NCBI GenBank assembly: GCA_030642005.1
Contig: DAOWOP010000071.1
Span: 1 to 12,507, forward strand
Direction: 5' to 3'
DNA length: 12,507 nucleotides
Source of the DNA: Planctomycetales bacterium
GTDB taxonomy: Bacteria; Planctomycetota; Phycisphaerae; SM23-33
Below the pieces are notes generated by a model. It saw only the letters and a program-made list of their open reading frames with translations, ran no database searches and was not told where the DNA came from. This document shows positions 1 to 6,681 of this stretch, piece by piece (position 1 is the first letter of the stretch; every line of letters starts with the position of its first letter). Made by a program: the position numbers and the translations under genes.

Positions 1-266
1 ACGCCGAGGACCGGCAGTGTCGTGCGAGCCGCAATCGAACCTGCCAGTGCGGCGCTCATACCGGCTGCGGCGATGATCACCTTGACGTTGCGCCCGGCAG
101 CGCCGGCGGCGAACTCGTCCACCGCACCCGGCGTTCGGTGTGCGCTGAGGACGCGCACCTCCGGGGCAATCCCGAAACTACGCAACTGTTCGATGCAGCG
201 GCTCATCACCTCGAAATCGCTGTCCGAACCCATCACCACGGCTACCTGCGGGGTTGATTTGCTCAT
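1..266 (-). CDS. purE: N5-carboxyaminoimidazole ribonucleotide mutase PurE, N-terminal part
   Basis: The 5' portion of purE: 88 full codons, with the rest beyond the left edge. PurE converts N5-CAIR to CAIR (class I) in de novo purine synthesis, in the cytoplasm. The translation starts MSKSTPQVAVVMGSDSDFEV and has the phosphate-binding GSDSDF loop near residue 13, the SAHRTP motif with the conserved active-site His, and the AAAGMSAALAG / LPVLGV segment that follows it. The ATG (264-266) has a GGAG about 11 nt upstream. At the position of the second His of E. coli PurE (AAHLPG) this protein has Ala (SAALAG); I believe this variant occurs in other PurE lineages but cannot verify it. No purK is visible. 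A palindromic repeat separates it from the upstream dehydrogenase gene. Identification is firm; class is likely I. Confidence 0.93.
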   Translation of the reverse strand, partial: MSKSTPQVAVVMGSDSDFEVMSRCIEQLRSFGIAPEVRVLSAHRTPGAVDEFAAGAAGRNVKVIIAAAGMSAALAGSIAARTTLPVLG

Positions 267-323
267 AACGACAGTATCTCCGAAATCGCTCTACGCGCCA
301 AGTTTCAAAACCGTTGAAGAAAG

Positions 324-455
324 ATAGCAGGATTATGGGGATTACAGGATTACAGGGATTTTTCTTTTCTTTGTTTTTATCCTGTAATCTCAAAATCCCC
401 GTAATCCCGCTATTCCGTCCGTTTTTTTAATTACTGTCCAATTTTCTTTGCAATC
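324..455 (+). repeat. Dispersed palindromic repeat, copy 1
   Basis: An AT/GC-alternating palindrome rich in GGATTAC units. Outer arms 324-343 and 394-413 pair in 18 of 20 positions; an inner pair, 340-350 with 379-389, is perfect. A T7 run follows the right arm, then a non-palindromic tail (about 425-455). The palindrome, T run and tail all recur in the same orientation at 4813-4948, so this is a discrete repeated element and not a chance hairpin. The tail reaches almost to the dehydrogenase stop codon at 459. It sits between two minus-strand genes, so its T run would terminate only plus-strand (antisense) transcription here. Confidence 0.8.
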
Positions 456-458
456 AAC

Positions 459-1700
459 TTATCCGAATCGAAACGCCACCTTGACGCTTTCGTGCCGGGC
501 TTTGTGCATTGCGACGGACAGCGCGGCCTTGTAGTCCGTCAGGCTGAAAGTATGCGTCAGCAGGACCGACAAGTCCGGCGAACCGGCGAGCATCAGTTCG
601 TGAACCAGTTGATAGGTCTGGATCCGCCTGCCGGCGAAGTCTTCGACGCTCCGGCCATAAGCGCCGATAACCGTCAGTTCACGAAACCACAATGCCGTCA
701 TGTCCGTTCCGCGTCCGTGCCCGGTCCCGACGAGGATCACCTGCCCGCGAGCGGCGGTCCACTTGAGGGCCTCTTCGATCGAGCGCTCGCTGCCGACGCA
801 CTCGAAGACGGCGTCGTATCCGCCCGACAGCATGTAATTGCCGAAGCGCGCCCGCGTGAGGCGCGAGCCGGTGCGTTCGGCGACGGCTTCGAATCGCTCA
901 CGCCGACCTGCGGGCGGGTAAAGCACCTCGTCAGCGCCGAACTCGCCTGCCAGTCGGCCCTGATGCCGATGGCGGGCGATGACGTCGATCTTCCCGTCGA
1001 AGCCGACCGCACGCAAAGCCCAGACGACGCCCAGGCCCAGGATACCCGCCCCATAAACGAGAACACGCTCTACCCTGGATAAGTCCGCCCGAAGCACCGC
1101 GTGCAGGCTGCACGCCAGCGGGTCGGTAAGGATGGCCTGTTCGTCGGGTATCCGCTGCGGAATCTCGATGAGTTGCGAGGTGTGGGCGACGAAGTATTCG
1201 CCCCACGACCCGCCGACAGGCCCGCAGTATCCCAGCGACGTTCCCGGCGGCAGGTGCGACGAGCCGTCGGCGGCGAAGTTCTCACACGCGCCGAACTGCC
1301 CTGACCGGCAGGGCTTACACGCCGGGTCGATTCCGCGGACACGGCAGCAGAGCGTCGGCTCGACGCAGACACGCTTGCCAAGCCAGCCGGAATCCACGTC
1401 GGCCCCGACCCGCTCGACCACCGCGACGTTCTCGTGCCCCATCGTCGCAGGCAAGGTCGAGAATGACTGGAGGAAGGAGTTCGGCGGCTGACGCTGGGCG
1501 ATAACCGCAATGTCTGATCCGCAGATGCCACCCAGGACGGTCCGGCAAAGCACCCAGTCATCGCCCGGCATCGCCGGCGGGTCCACCTCACGCAGGGTCA
1601 GTCCGTTCAGTCGGGTCAGCAGACAGCCCGGCCAAAAGATCTTCAGCCACACGCACGTGCCCCACCCGACGGGATTGACGCCATAGACAATCGCTTTCAT
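459..1700 (-). CDS. Zinc-dependent medium-chain (alcohol/sugar-type) dehydrogenase
   Basis: A 413-aa protein of the MDR alcohol dehydrogenase family: NAD(P)-dependent oxidation of an alcohol or polyol, cytoplasmic. Visible marks are the catalytic-zinc Cys in GGICGSD (C60), the GHE motif (H89, E90), a structural-zinc loop with C128, C131 and C139 spaced as in horse liver ADH, and the Rossmann motif VYGAGILGLG near residue 215. The usual first cysteine of the structural zinc site (expected near 125) is Asp. The N terminus has a hydrophobic insertion of about 20 residues (13-33, with two Trp and two Cys) before the normal second strand, so it is longer than most MDR enzymes. ATG at 1700 is preceded by GAGG 5 nt upstream. 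The substrate cannot be told; threonine or sorbitol-type dehydrogenases are plausible. It is divergent from the phosphatase-like gene. Confidence 0.85.
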   Translation of the reverse strand: MKAIVYGVNPVGWGTCVWLKIFWPGCLLTRLNGLTLREVDPPAMPGDDWVLCRTVLGGICGSDIAVIAQRQPPNSFLQSFSTLPATMGHENVAVVERVGADVDSGWLGKRVCVEPTLCCRVRGIDPACKPCRSGQFGACENFAADGSSHLPPGTSLGYCGPVGGSWGEYFVAHTSQLIEIPQRIPDEQAILTDPLACSLHAVLRADLSRVERVLVYGAGILGLGVVWALRAVGFDGKIDVIARHRHQGRLAGEFGADEVLYPPAGRRERFEAVAERTGSRLTRARFGNYMLSGGYDAVFECVGSERSIEEALKWTAARGQVILVGTGHGRGTDMTALWFRELTVIGAYGRSVEDFAGRRIQTYQLVHELMLAGSPDLSVLLTHTFSLTDYKAALSVAMHKARHESVKVAFRFG

Positions 1701-1806
1701 ATCGCCTCAAATAAATACAGTCGCGCCGGTCGGATGGAAAGATGATTTTGCCGCCGACGGCTTCGGACGGTAGTATATTCGGAAATATCTCGTGGAGTTG
1801 TTGCCA
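1701..1806. promoter_or_regulatory. Divergent intergenic region with small inverted repeat
   Basis: A 106-bp gap between divergent genes that must hold both promoters. On the plus strand TATATT (1774-1779) is a possible -10, but no good -35 is present at normal spacing. ATATTcggaAATAT (1775-1788) is a perfect 5-bp inverted repeat overlapping it and could be an operator. GGAG at about 1794-1797 is the ribosome binding site for the gene starting at 1807. All regulatory roles are inferred. Confidence 0.35.
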
Positions 1807-3267
1807 ATGACTGGAAATTCCAAATTGATTGTAATGGTATTGGTGTTTTCGCCGGGGTGGTTGTTTTTGTCCGGCTGCGGCGTCTCGGCGGTAATGTTTC
1901 CCGCCAAGGCGATTGCCGCCGGCGACACCCGCGCCGACTACGACACCGACGGCGACGGTAAGGCCGATTTCTTTTACCTGTTCGATCCGGCCGGTAGGAT
2001 CGACAGGATAGCCTACGACCGCAACGGCGACGGTGAGCCTGACGAAATCATCCACCTCGACGCCGTCAGCCCCCGCTTCTGCCGACACTTGGTATTGGTG
2101 CTGGACGGGTTTCCGCTCGACGTGGTCAGGGAGTTTTACGATTCCGGGCATCTGCGGATGTTCGGCCGTCCGGCGGTGGTCATCCCGCCGTATCCGGTGA
2201 TGACCGACCTGTGCCTGGAGGACGCCTTCGGGTACATGCCGTGCGCCGGCTTCGAGGCGAAGTACTACCACCGCACAAAGCGAACCGTCGTCGGGGGAAC
2301 AAGCAACTACCTGGCCGGGAAGAACGAACCATTCGTGAAGATTATCCAATATCGCGCTGCACCTCTCGACGACGGGACGGCGTACATGAATCCCGAGGCG
2401 CTGTTCGAGAAAGAACTCGCCGACGTCAAGCGCCTCTGGGACCGCCGCGAGACAATGGAGGTAATCGCCTATTTTGTTTCCACAGCCGGTATGGGTTCAC
2501 GCTTCGGCAAGGAAGGACAACTCATCACCCTGCGCCGGCTGGAACAATTCATCGGCCAGATACTTATGGAGACACACGGGTTGGTGAAAGTTACGCTGTT
2601 CGCCGACCACGGGCAGACCAACACTCCGTACAACCTCGCCGGGCTTGATAAGCATCTCAAGGCCAGGGGCTGGCGGCCGGTCAATCGCCTGCGACAGGAC
2701 AAGGACGTCGTGATAATCAAGTTCGGCCTGGTAACCTGCGCAGCCTTCAACGCGCTGAACCCGGCCAAACTCGCCGACGACCTTCTGGCGGCCGAGTCGG
2801 TCGAACTGGCCAGTTACGTCGAAGGCGACGCCGTCATCGTCCGCACCAAAGACGCCAAGGCCGTTATCAAATCGACCGACGGAAAAACTTTCGAGTATGA
2901 GCCTCTCGTCGGCGACCCGCTCAAACTCACCGGCAAAGGCAGGATTAACGGGCGTGAACTGCTCAAGGCCGCCACCGACAGCAAATGCGGGTATCCCGAT
3001 GCACTGTACCGCCTCTGGCGGGCGCATTTCGGGCTGGTCGAAAATCCCCCGGACGTAATCGTCAGCCTGTTCGACCGATATTGCACCGGGTCGGGATTCT
3101 TCTCCGGGGTGATGAAGAGGGCATCGACTCACGGCGGGCTGAACTGGAAGAACTCCGCCACGTTTATCATGTCCACCGCCGGGACCATTAAAGGCCCGCT
3201 ACGCAGCGAGGACATTCCCGACGAAATGAGGAGAATCTTCAACCGGCCTTTCCCGGCAATGAAATAG
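1807..3267 (+). CDS. Alkaline-phosphatase-superfamily lipoprotein with EF-hand-like loops
   Basis: A 486-aa predicted lipoprotein. Residues 1-24 form a signal peptide ending in a lipobox LSGC (C24). Next are two calcium-loop-like motifs, DTDGDGKAD (about 44-54) and DRNGDGEPD (71-80), then a phosphodiesterase/nucleotide-pyrophosphatase-like domain. Compared with NPP-type enzymes, D100 (LVLDGF), the nucleophile T133 (PVMTD), D267-H268 (FADHGQT) and H442 (STHGG) are present. The paired ligands normally seen as STDxxGH are A227 and S231, so one metal site lacks two of three ligands. It may be inactive, single-metal, or a divergent phosphoesterase at the outer membrane. ATG 1807 is preferred over GTG 1792 because GGAG lies 9 nt upstream and it starts directly at the signal peptide. 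Family assignment is good; reaction unknown. Confidence 0.75.
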   Translation: MTGNSKLIVMVLVFSPGWLFLSGCGVSAVMFPAKAIAAGDTRADYDTDGDGKADFFYLFDPAGRIDRIAYDRNGDGEPDEIIHLDAVSPRFCRHLVLVLDGFPLDVVREFYDSGHLRMFGRPAVVIPPYPVMTDLCLEDAFGYMPCAGFEAKYYHRTKRTVVGGTSNYLAGKNEPFVKIIQYRAAPLDDGTAYMNPEALFEKELADVKRLWDRRETMEVIAYFVSTAGMGSRFGKEGQLITLRRLEQFIGQILMETHGLVKVTLFADHGQTNTPYNLAGLDKHLKARGWRPVNRLRQDKDVVIIKFGLVTCAAFNALNPAKLADDLLAAESVELASYVEGDAVIVRTKDAKAVIKSTDGKTFEYEPLVGDPLKLTGKGRINGRELLKAATDSKCGYPDALYRLWRAHFGLVENPPDVIVSLFDRYCTGSGFFSGVMKRASTHGGLNWKNSATFIMSTAGTIKGPLRSEDIPDEMRRIFNRPFPAMK

Positions 3268-3298
3268 AAGTTTGTCAATCGCCACGATTGAATTTATG

Positions 3299-3373
3299 AG
3301 TTTAGCCGTCGCCGGTACGGCGATGTGTCAAACCACCCACGTATTGCATCGCCGTGCCGGCGACGGCTAAACT
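3299..3373. repeat. 27-bp inverted repeat (REP/MITE-like)
   Basis: Arms 3299-3325 and 3347-3373 match at 26 of 27 positions (a T/C difference in the centre of the arm) around a 21-nt loop. The arms contain GTTTAGCCGTCGCCGG. There is no T run, so it is not a classical terminator, although it lies between two co-directional genes and could stabilise the 3' end of the upstream mRNA. The near-perfect symmetry and GC-rich arms look like a repetitive extragenic palindrome. Only one copy is in this window. Confidence 0.8.
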
Positions 3374-3392
3374 TACATATGCAGGTGTAAAG

Positions 3393-3398
3393 TACAAT
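3393..3398 (+). promoter_or_regulatory. Possible -10 box (TACAAT) for the peptidase gene
   Basis: TACAAT resembles a sigma-70-type -10 and lies 18 bp before the ATG of the peptidase. No convincing -35 is present 17 bp upstream; that position falls at the edge of the 27-bp inverted repeat. Weak call based only on similarity. Confidence 0.25.
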
Positions 3399-3416
3399 TA
3401 GATCACAGGAGAAAAG

Positions 3417-4799
3417 ATGTTATCCAAAGAAGTTACGGAATACCTGGCGTCTCATCGCGGGGAGCATCTTGAGCAATTGTTTGAACTGCTGCGATTCCCG
3501 TCGGTCAGTTCGCAGAGTGCTCACGAGGCGGACTGCCTGGCCTGTGCCGAACACATTGCCGGGCATCTGCGCGGGCTGGGGTTCTCGGCTGAGTTGCGCC
3601 CGTGGCGGAAACATCCTGTCCTTCTGGCTCGCAGCACGTCCGGCATTGCCGAGAAGTCAGCGCCGACGGTTCTGATCTACGCCCATTACGACGTCCAGCC
3701 GCCCGATCCGATGGGTTTATGGGTCAGCCCGCCGTTCGACCCGACCGTCCGCGACGAGGCAATCTATGCCCGCGGCGCAAGCGACGACAAGGGGCTGCTG
3801 ATGTCCTGCATCAACGGGTGCGAGGCGTTCATCCGCACCGCGGGGCGACTGCCGATGAACGTACTTTTCTTCGTCGAGGGCGAGGAGGAAATGGGATCGC
3901 CCGACCTGGAGGATTTCGTAACCGCCGCCGCAGACGACCTCAAGAGCGACTTCGCCCTCGTGATGGACCTTGGTTTCTTCGCGCCGGCTGCGCCGACGAT
4001 CCTGACAGGTCTGCGTGGATTGATGTACCTGGAGTTGACTTTGGACGGCCCGTCGGCCGATCTTCACAGCGGCCAGCACGGCGGGGCAGTGGTCAACCCG
4101 CTCAACGCCCTCGCCGGGATGATTGCCGCAATGCACGACGACGCCGGCAGGGTAACGCTTGGCGGCTTCTACGACGACGTTGTCGAGCCGGGGCGGGTCG
4201 AACTGGACCAGTGGGAGTCGCTGCCGTTCGACGAGAGTGAATACGCCAAAGAAGTGGGCGTCGAGCCGGTCGGCGGTGAACGGGGCAAGACGGTCCTTCA
4301 GCGTCGCTGGTCGCGCCCGACGCTGGATTGCAACGGCATCGTCGGCGGTTATCAGGGCGAGGGCGCCAAGACAGTCCTGCCGGCCTCGGCTACGGCGAAG
4401 ATTTCGATGCGACTGGTGCCCAACCAGAGGCCCGATAAGGTACTGTGGGCCTTTGATGAATTTGTGGCTGACAATACCCCCGCCGGCGTGCGGGCAAGCG
4501 TGAAGGTGTTGAGCCGCTCGCGTCCGTTCGTTATTCAGCCCGACAGCCCGGCCGTCAGCGCCGTCAAAGACGCCTTGCGGGAGGCGTTCGGCGCTGATAC
4601 CGTTCTCGCCAGGGCCGGCGGGTCCGTGCCCGTCGCTGAACTGATTCAGAGAGTCCTGAAGGTCGATCCGGTCGTTACCGGCTTCGCCCTTCCCGACGAC
4701 AACATCCACTCGCCAAACGAACGGTTTCGCCTGGAACAGTTTCACACCGGCGCTGTCGCCGCTGCGGCGATGCTGAATAATCTGGCGGGAGCAGATTGA
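3417..4799 (+). CDS. M20-family metallopeptidase (dipeptidase-like)
   Basis: A 460-aa cytoplasmic zinc peptidase of the M20/CNDP-like dipeptidase group, which cleaves dipeptides or amide bonds; no signal peptide is seen. Family motifs in order: YAHYDVQP with metal ligand H90, RGASDDKG with the bridging Asp at 123, EGEEEMGSP with the catalytic/metal Glu residues at about 156-158, the dimerisation-domain motif SADLHSGQHGG, and the late metal His in DDNIHSPNE near the C terminus. The length fits the family and all metal-site motifs are present, so it should be active. ATG 3417 has AGGAG 5 nt upstream. It is followed by a palindromic repeat whose right arm and T run could terminate transcription. 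Precise substrate is unknown. Confidence 0.92.
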   Translation: MLSKEVTEYLASHRGEHLEQLFELLRFPSVSSQSAHEADCLACAEHIAGHLRGLGFSAELRPWRKHPVLLARSTSGIAEKSAPTVLIYAHYDVQPPDPMGLWVSPPFDPTVRDEAIYARGASDDKGLLMSCINGCEAFIRTAGRLPMNVLFFVEGEEEMGSPDLEDFVTAAADDLKSDFALVMDLGFFAPAAPTILTGLRGLMYLELTLDGPSADLHSGQHGGAVVNPLNALAGMIAAMHDDAGRVTLGGFYDDVVEPGRVELDQWESLPFDESEYAKEVGVEPVGGERGKTVLQRRWSRPTLDCNGIVGGYQGEGAKTVLPASATAKISMRLVPNQRPDKVLWAFDEFVADNTPAGVRASVKVLSRSRPFVIQPDSPAVSAVKDALREAFGADTVLARAGGSVPVAELIQRVLKVDPVVTGFALPDDNIHSPNERFRLEQFHTGAVAAAAMLNNLAGAD

Positions 4800-4812
4800 T
4801 TACAAAAAAACG

Positions 4813-4948
4813 GATGGAATAGCAGGATTTCAGGGATTTTAAGATTCCGGGACAAAAAAGGAAAATCCCCATAATCCAGTAATCCCCGTAATCCCGCTAT
4901 CCCGCCTGTTTTTTATTACTGTTCAAATTTTGTCGCAACCAATTTTTA
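4813..4948 (+). repeat. Dispersed palindromic repeat, copy 2 (probable terminator)
   Basis: Second copy of the element at 324-455. Arms around 4817-4839 and 4879-4901 pair in about 19 of 23 positions, followed by CCTGTTTTTTATT and then a tail that matches copy 1 (TTACTGTTCAAATTTT...GCAACCAA). On the plus strand this is a stem plus T6 and would serve as a Rho-independent terminator just after the peptidase stop codon. The interior differs from copy 1, as expected for an old mobile or amplified repeat. Confidence 0.78.
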
Positions 4949-4952
4949 AGTG

Positions 4953-4980
4953 TTGATTTTCAGATGAAATAGACCATAAT
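4953..4980 (+). promoter_or_regulatory. Sigma-70-type promoter for rplU
   Basis: TTGATT (4953-4958), a 16-bp spacer and CATAAT (4975-4980) fit a housekeeping promoter, four and five matches out of six. It sits about 41 bp before the rplU start codon and just after the repeat that would end upstream transcription. This suggests rplU is transcribed independently of the peptidase gene. Confidence 0.6.
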
Positions 4981-5021
4981 CAATTGCTCTAAAACTAAAA
5001 CGAACGAGTGAGGAATTACCC

Positions 5022-5339
5022 GTGTATGCGATAATTGAAGACAGTGGCCGGCAATTCAAGGTCAGCGAAGGCGACCTGCTGCGGATAGACCTGATTGACG
5101 TGAACGACGAGAAAAAAACGGTCGAATTCGACCGCGTCCTGCTGGTGGCCGACGGGGAAAAAATTACCGTCGGCACGCCGGTGGTCGAGGGCGCCAAGGT
5201 CGTAGGTGAAATAACCAAAGATCGCATCGGCGGAAAGAAGGTCTATACTTTGAAGTTCAAGCGTCGCAAGCGGCACCGCCGCCGACAAGGCCATCGGCAG
5301 AAATATACCGAAGTCCGCATTATGAAAATCGTTGCTTGA
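5022..5339 (+). CDS. rplU: 50S ribosomal protein L21
   Basis: A 105-aa protein matching bacterial L21 along its full length. The N terminus (V/M)YAIIEDSGRQFKVSEGD is the family signature, the middle has VGTPVVEGAKVVGEI, and the basic tail KFKRRKRHRRRQGHRQKYTEVRI contacts 23S rRNA. The start is GTG at 5022, with GTGAGG about 8 nt upstream; the nearby ATG at 5026 is out of frame. L21 is usually followed by rpmA (L27), often with obg, but here the next gene is a secreted protein of unknown role 41 bp downstream. No L27 is in the window. Confidence 0.97.
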   Translation: MYAIIEDSGRQFKVSEGDLLRIDLIDVNDEKKTVEFDRVLLVADGEKITVGTPVVEGAKVVGEITKDRIGGKKVYTLKFKRRKRHRRRQGHRQKYTEVRIMKIVA

Positions 5340-5380
5340 TCGCCGGGTGGCACGGTCAAGTGGCAATTGTAATAACCTGA

Positions 5381-6385
5381 TTGGCTCTTTTGGTGAAACG
5401 CTCGGAAAGATTCAATCTGCATGTCTGGATACGTCTGGTCGCTGTAATCGCGGCTGCGTCGCTGATAAAGTCGGCTTCGAGCGACCCGGTCGCGGCAACC
5501 CGCAAAACTCCCGCTACAACCGTCCGGGCTGTTGCGATGTCGCAGCCGGCACTCGTCGGCAAACTCACCCAGCCGAGGCTGGCGGAATCTTCCGGCATCG
5601 TGGCCAGCCGAAAGTATCCGGGTGTCTATTGGAGCATGAACGATTCAGGCCATCCGCCGATGTTGTTCGCCGTGGACCACACAGGCAAGGGGCTTGGCCG
5701 TATCAGCCTGACCGGCGCACGTAACATCGACTGGGAAGACATCGCCATTGACGCCGGCGGAATGCTCTATATCGGCGATTTCGGCAATAATTCACGCAAG
5801 CGAAAGGTCCTGACGATTTACGCCGTCGGCGAACCTGACCCGAAGTCCAAACTTAAAGCCGCCGCCGTAAAGCACAAATACAGGTTCCGCTACCCCGCCG
5901 GCCACGGACCTTTCGATTGCGAAGCCATGTTCGTCCGCAAAGGCTGGGCGTATCTGATAACCAAGGAAATGTCCAGGGCGAGGCTCTATCGCGTCCGCCT
6001 GGACCCGACCGGCTCGGCGAAGGCCAAAACCATCCAGGCTGAATATCTGGGGCTGCTTCGCGGCGCTCAGTGGGTAACGGCTGCGGACATCTGTCCCGCC
6101 GGCAGGAGGATCGCTGTCCTGTCATACCTGGGTGTGTGGGTATATCAACTGGATAAGCCTATCGAGAAGGTCGTCGCCGCCGCCAAAGCGACGACACAGA
6201 CATCGCCGGCGACGCGACCGCTGCGGGTTGTGCGAGCAAAACCTCTCAATCGCAGCGTCATGCTCGGCCAGGCCGAGGCTGTCTGCTGGGAAGCAGGCCT
6301 GTGCTCCAAGGCGCTGCTGATTACAAACGAACAGCGCAAGGTATATCGTATCCGGATGATTGGTCCGGGTAAGGTTAAACATTAG
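5381..6385 (+). CDS. Secreted protein of unknown function, probable beta-propeller
   Basis: About 334 aa. The N terminus has a basic stretch followed by a hydrophobic segment (VWIRLVAVIAAASLIKSA, about residues 15-33) that looks like a signal peptide or anchor. The rest has repeated strand-turn blocks such as GVYWSMNDSG, NIDWEDIAID, LYIGDFGNN and CEAMFV, which resemble esterase/phytase-like or SdiA-regulated beta-propeller folds seen in some exported bacterial proteins. No catalytic motif is certain. The start is unclear: TTG 5381 opens the frame, TTG 5390 and GTG 5393 are alternatives giving a tighter signal peptide, and none has a clear ribosome binding site. It may be co-transcribed with rplU. 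The reading frame is intact. Confidence 0.72.
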   Translation: MALLVKRSERFNLHVWIRLVAVIAAASLIKSASSDPVAATRKTPATTVRAVAMSQPALVGKLTQPRLAESSGIVASRKYPGVYWSMNDSGHPPMLFAVDHTGKGLGRISLTGARNIDWEDIAIDAGGMLYIGDFGNNSRKRKVLTIYAVGEPDPKSKLKAAAVKHKYRFRYPAGHGPFDCEAMFVRKGWAYLITKEMSRARLYRVRLDPTGSAKAKTIQAEYLGLLRGAQWVTAADICPAGRRIAVLSYLGVWVYQLDKPIEKVVAAAKATTQTSPATRPLRVVRAKPLNRSVMLGQAEAVCWEAGLCSKALLITNEQRKVYRIRMIGPGKVKH

Positions 6386-6398
6386 CCCGGATAATTCA

Positions 6399-6610
6399 CC
6401 GCAGAGAACGCAGAGTTCGCAGAGATGTTTATTTTAAAAGTACTTACGAGCAATTTGACGATTTCGTAAAATGACACTCTGTTTTTTTTAGATTATGGTA
6501 ATCGGGGCACGATTGCCCCCACGGGACAGGCTTGTGAGGAATTCCATAACTCCTGAAAAAACAATGAAACATGTTTTAAAAAATCTCTGCGAACTCTGTG
6601 TCCTCTGTGG
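6399..6610. repeat. MITE-like element with 28-bp inverted ends
   Basis: The ends 6399-6426 and 6583-6610 are inverted copies matching at 25 of 28 positions, built from CGCAGAG / CACAGAG units. Inside is about 155 bp of AT-rich non-coding DNA with further partial symmetry near both ends (TTTTAAAA) and a small perfect hairpin, 6504-6509 with 6514-6519 (GGGGCA/TGCCCC). There is no ORF inside. Similar CACAGAG palindromes are common between genes in many environmental bacteria. Element type is inferred; transposition cannot be shown. Confidence 0.65.
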
Positions 6611-6634
6611 TTAATGAAAAATGCGGGTTAGCGC

Positions 6635-6681
6635 AAAAAAAGCGGGCGAGACAGCGCTTGCTCAAGGCACTGTCATCGCCC
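6635..6681 (-). terminator. Rho-independent terminator
   Basis: On the minus strand GGGCGA-t-GACAG (complement of 6670-6681) pairs with CTGTC-TCGCCC (complement of 6644-6654), an 11-bp stem with one bulge, followed by GC and seven U (complement of 6635-6641). This is a strong intrinsic terminator for transcription coming from the receiver-like gene and the RNA region at 6642-7085. Confidence 0.82.

Noticed and set aside
492..1082. Long plus-strand ORF and other long overlapping frames in 700-1600, 2200-3100, 3600-4750 and 9085-10818
   Set aside because: They are antisense or out-of-frame shadows of strongly supported genes, explained by the high GC content at third codon positions.
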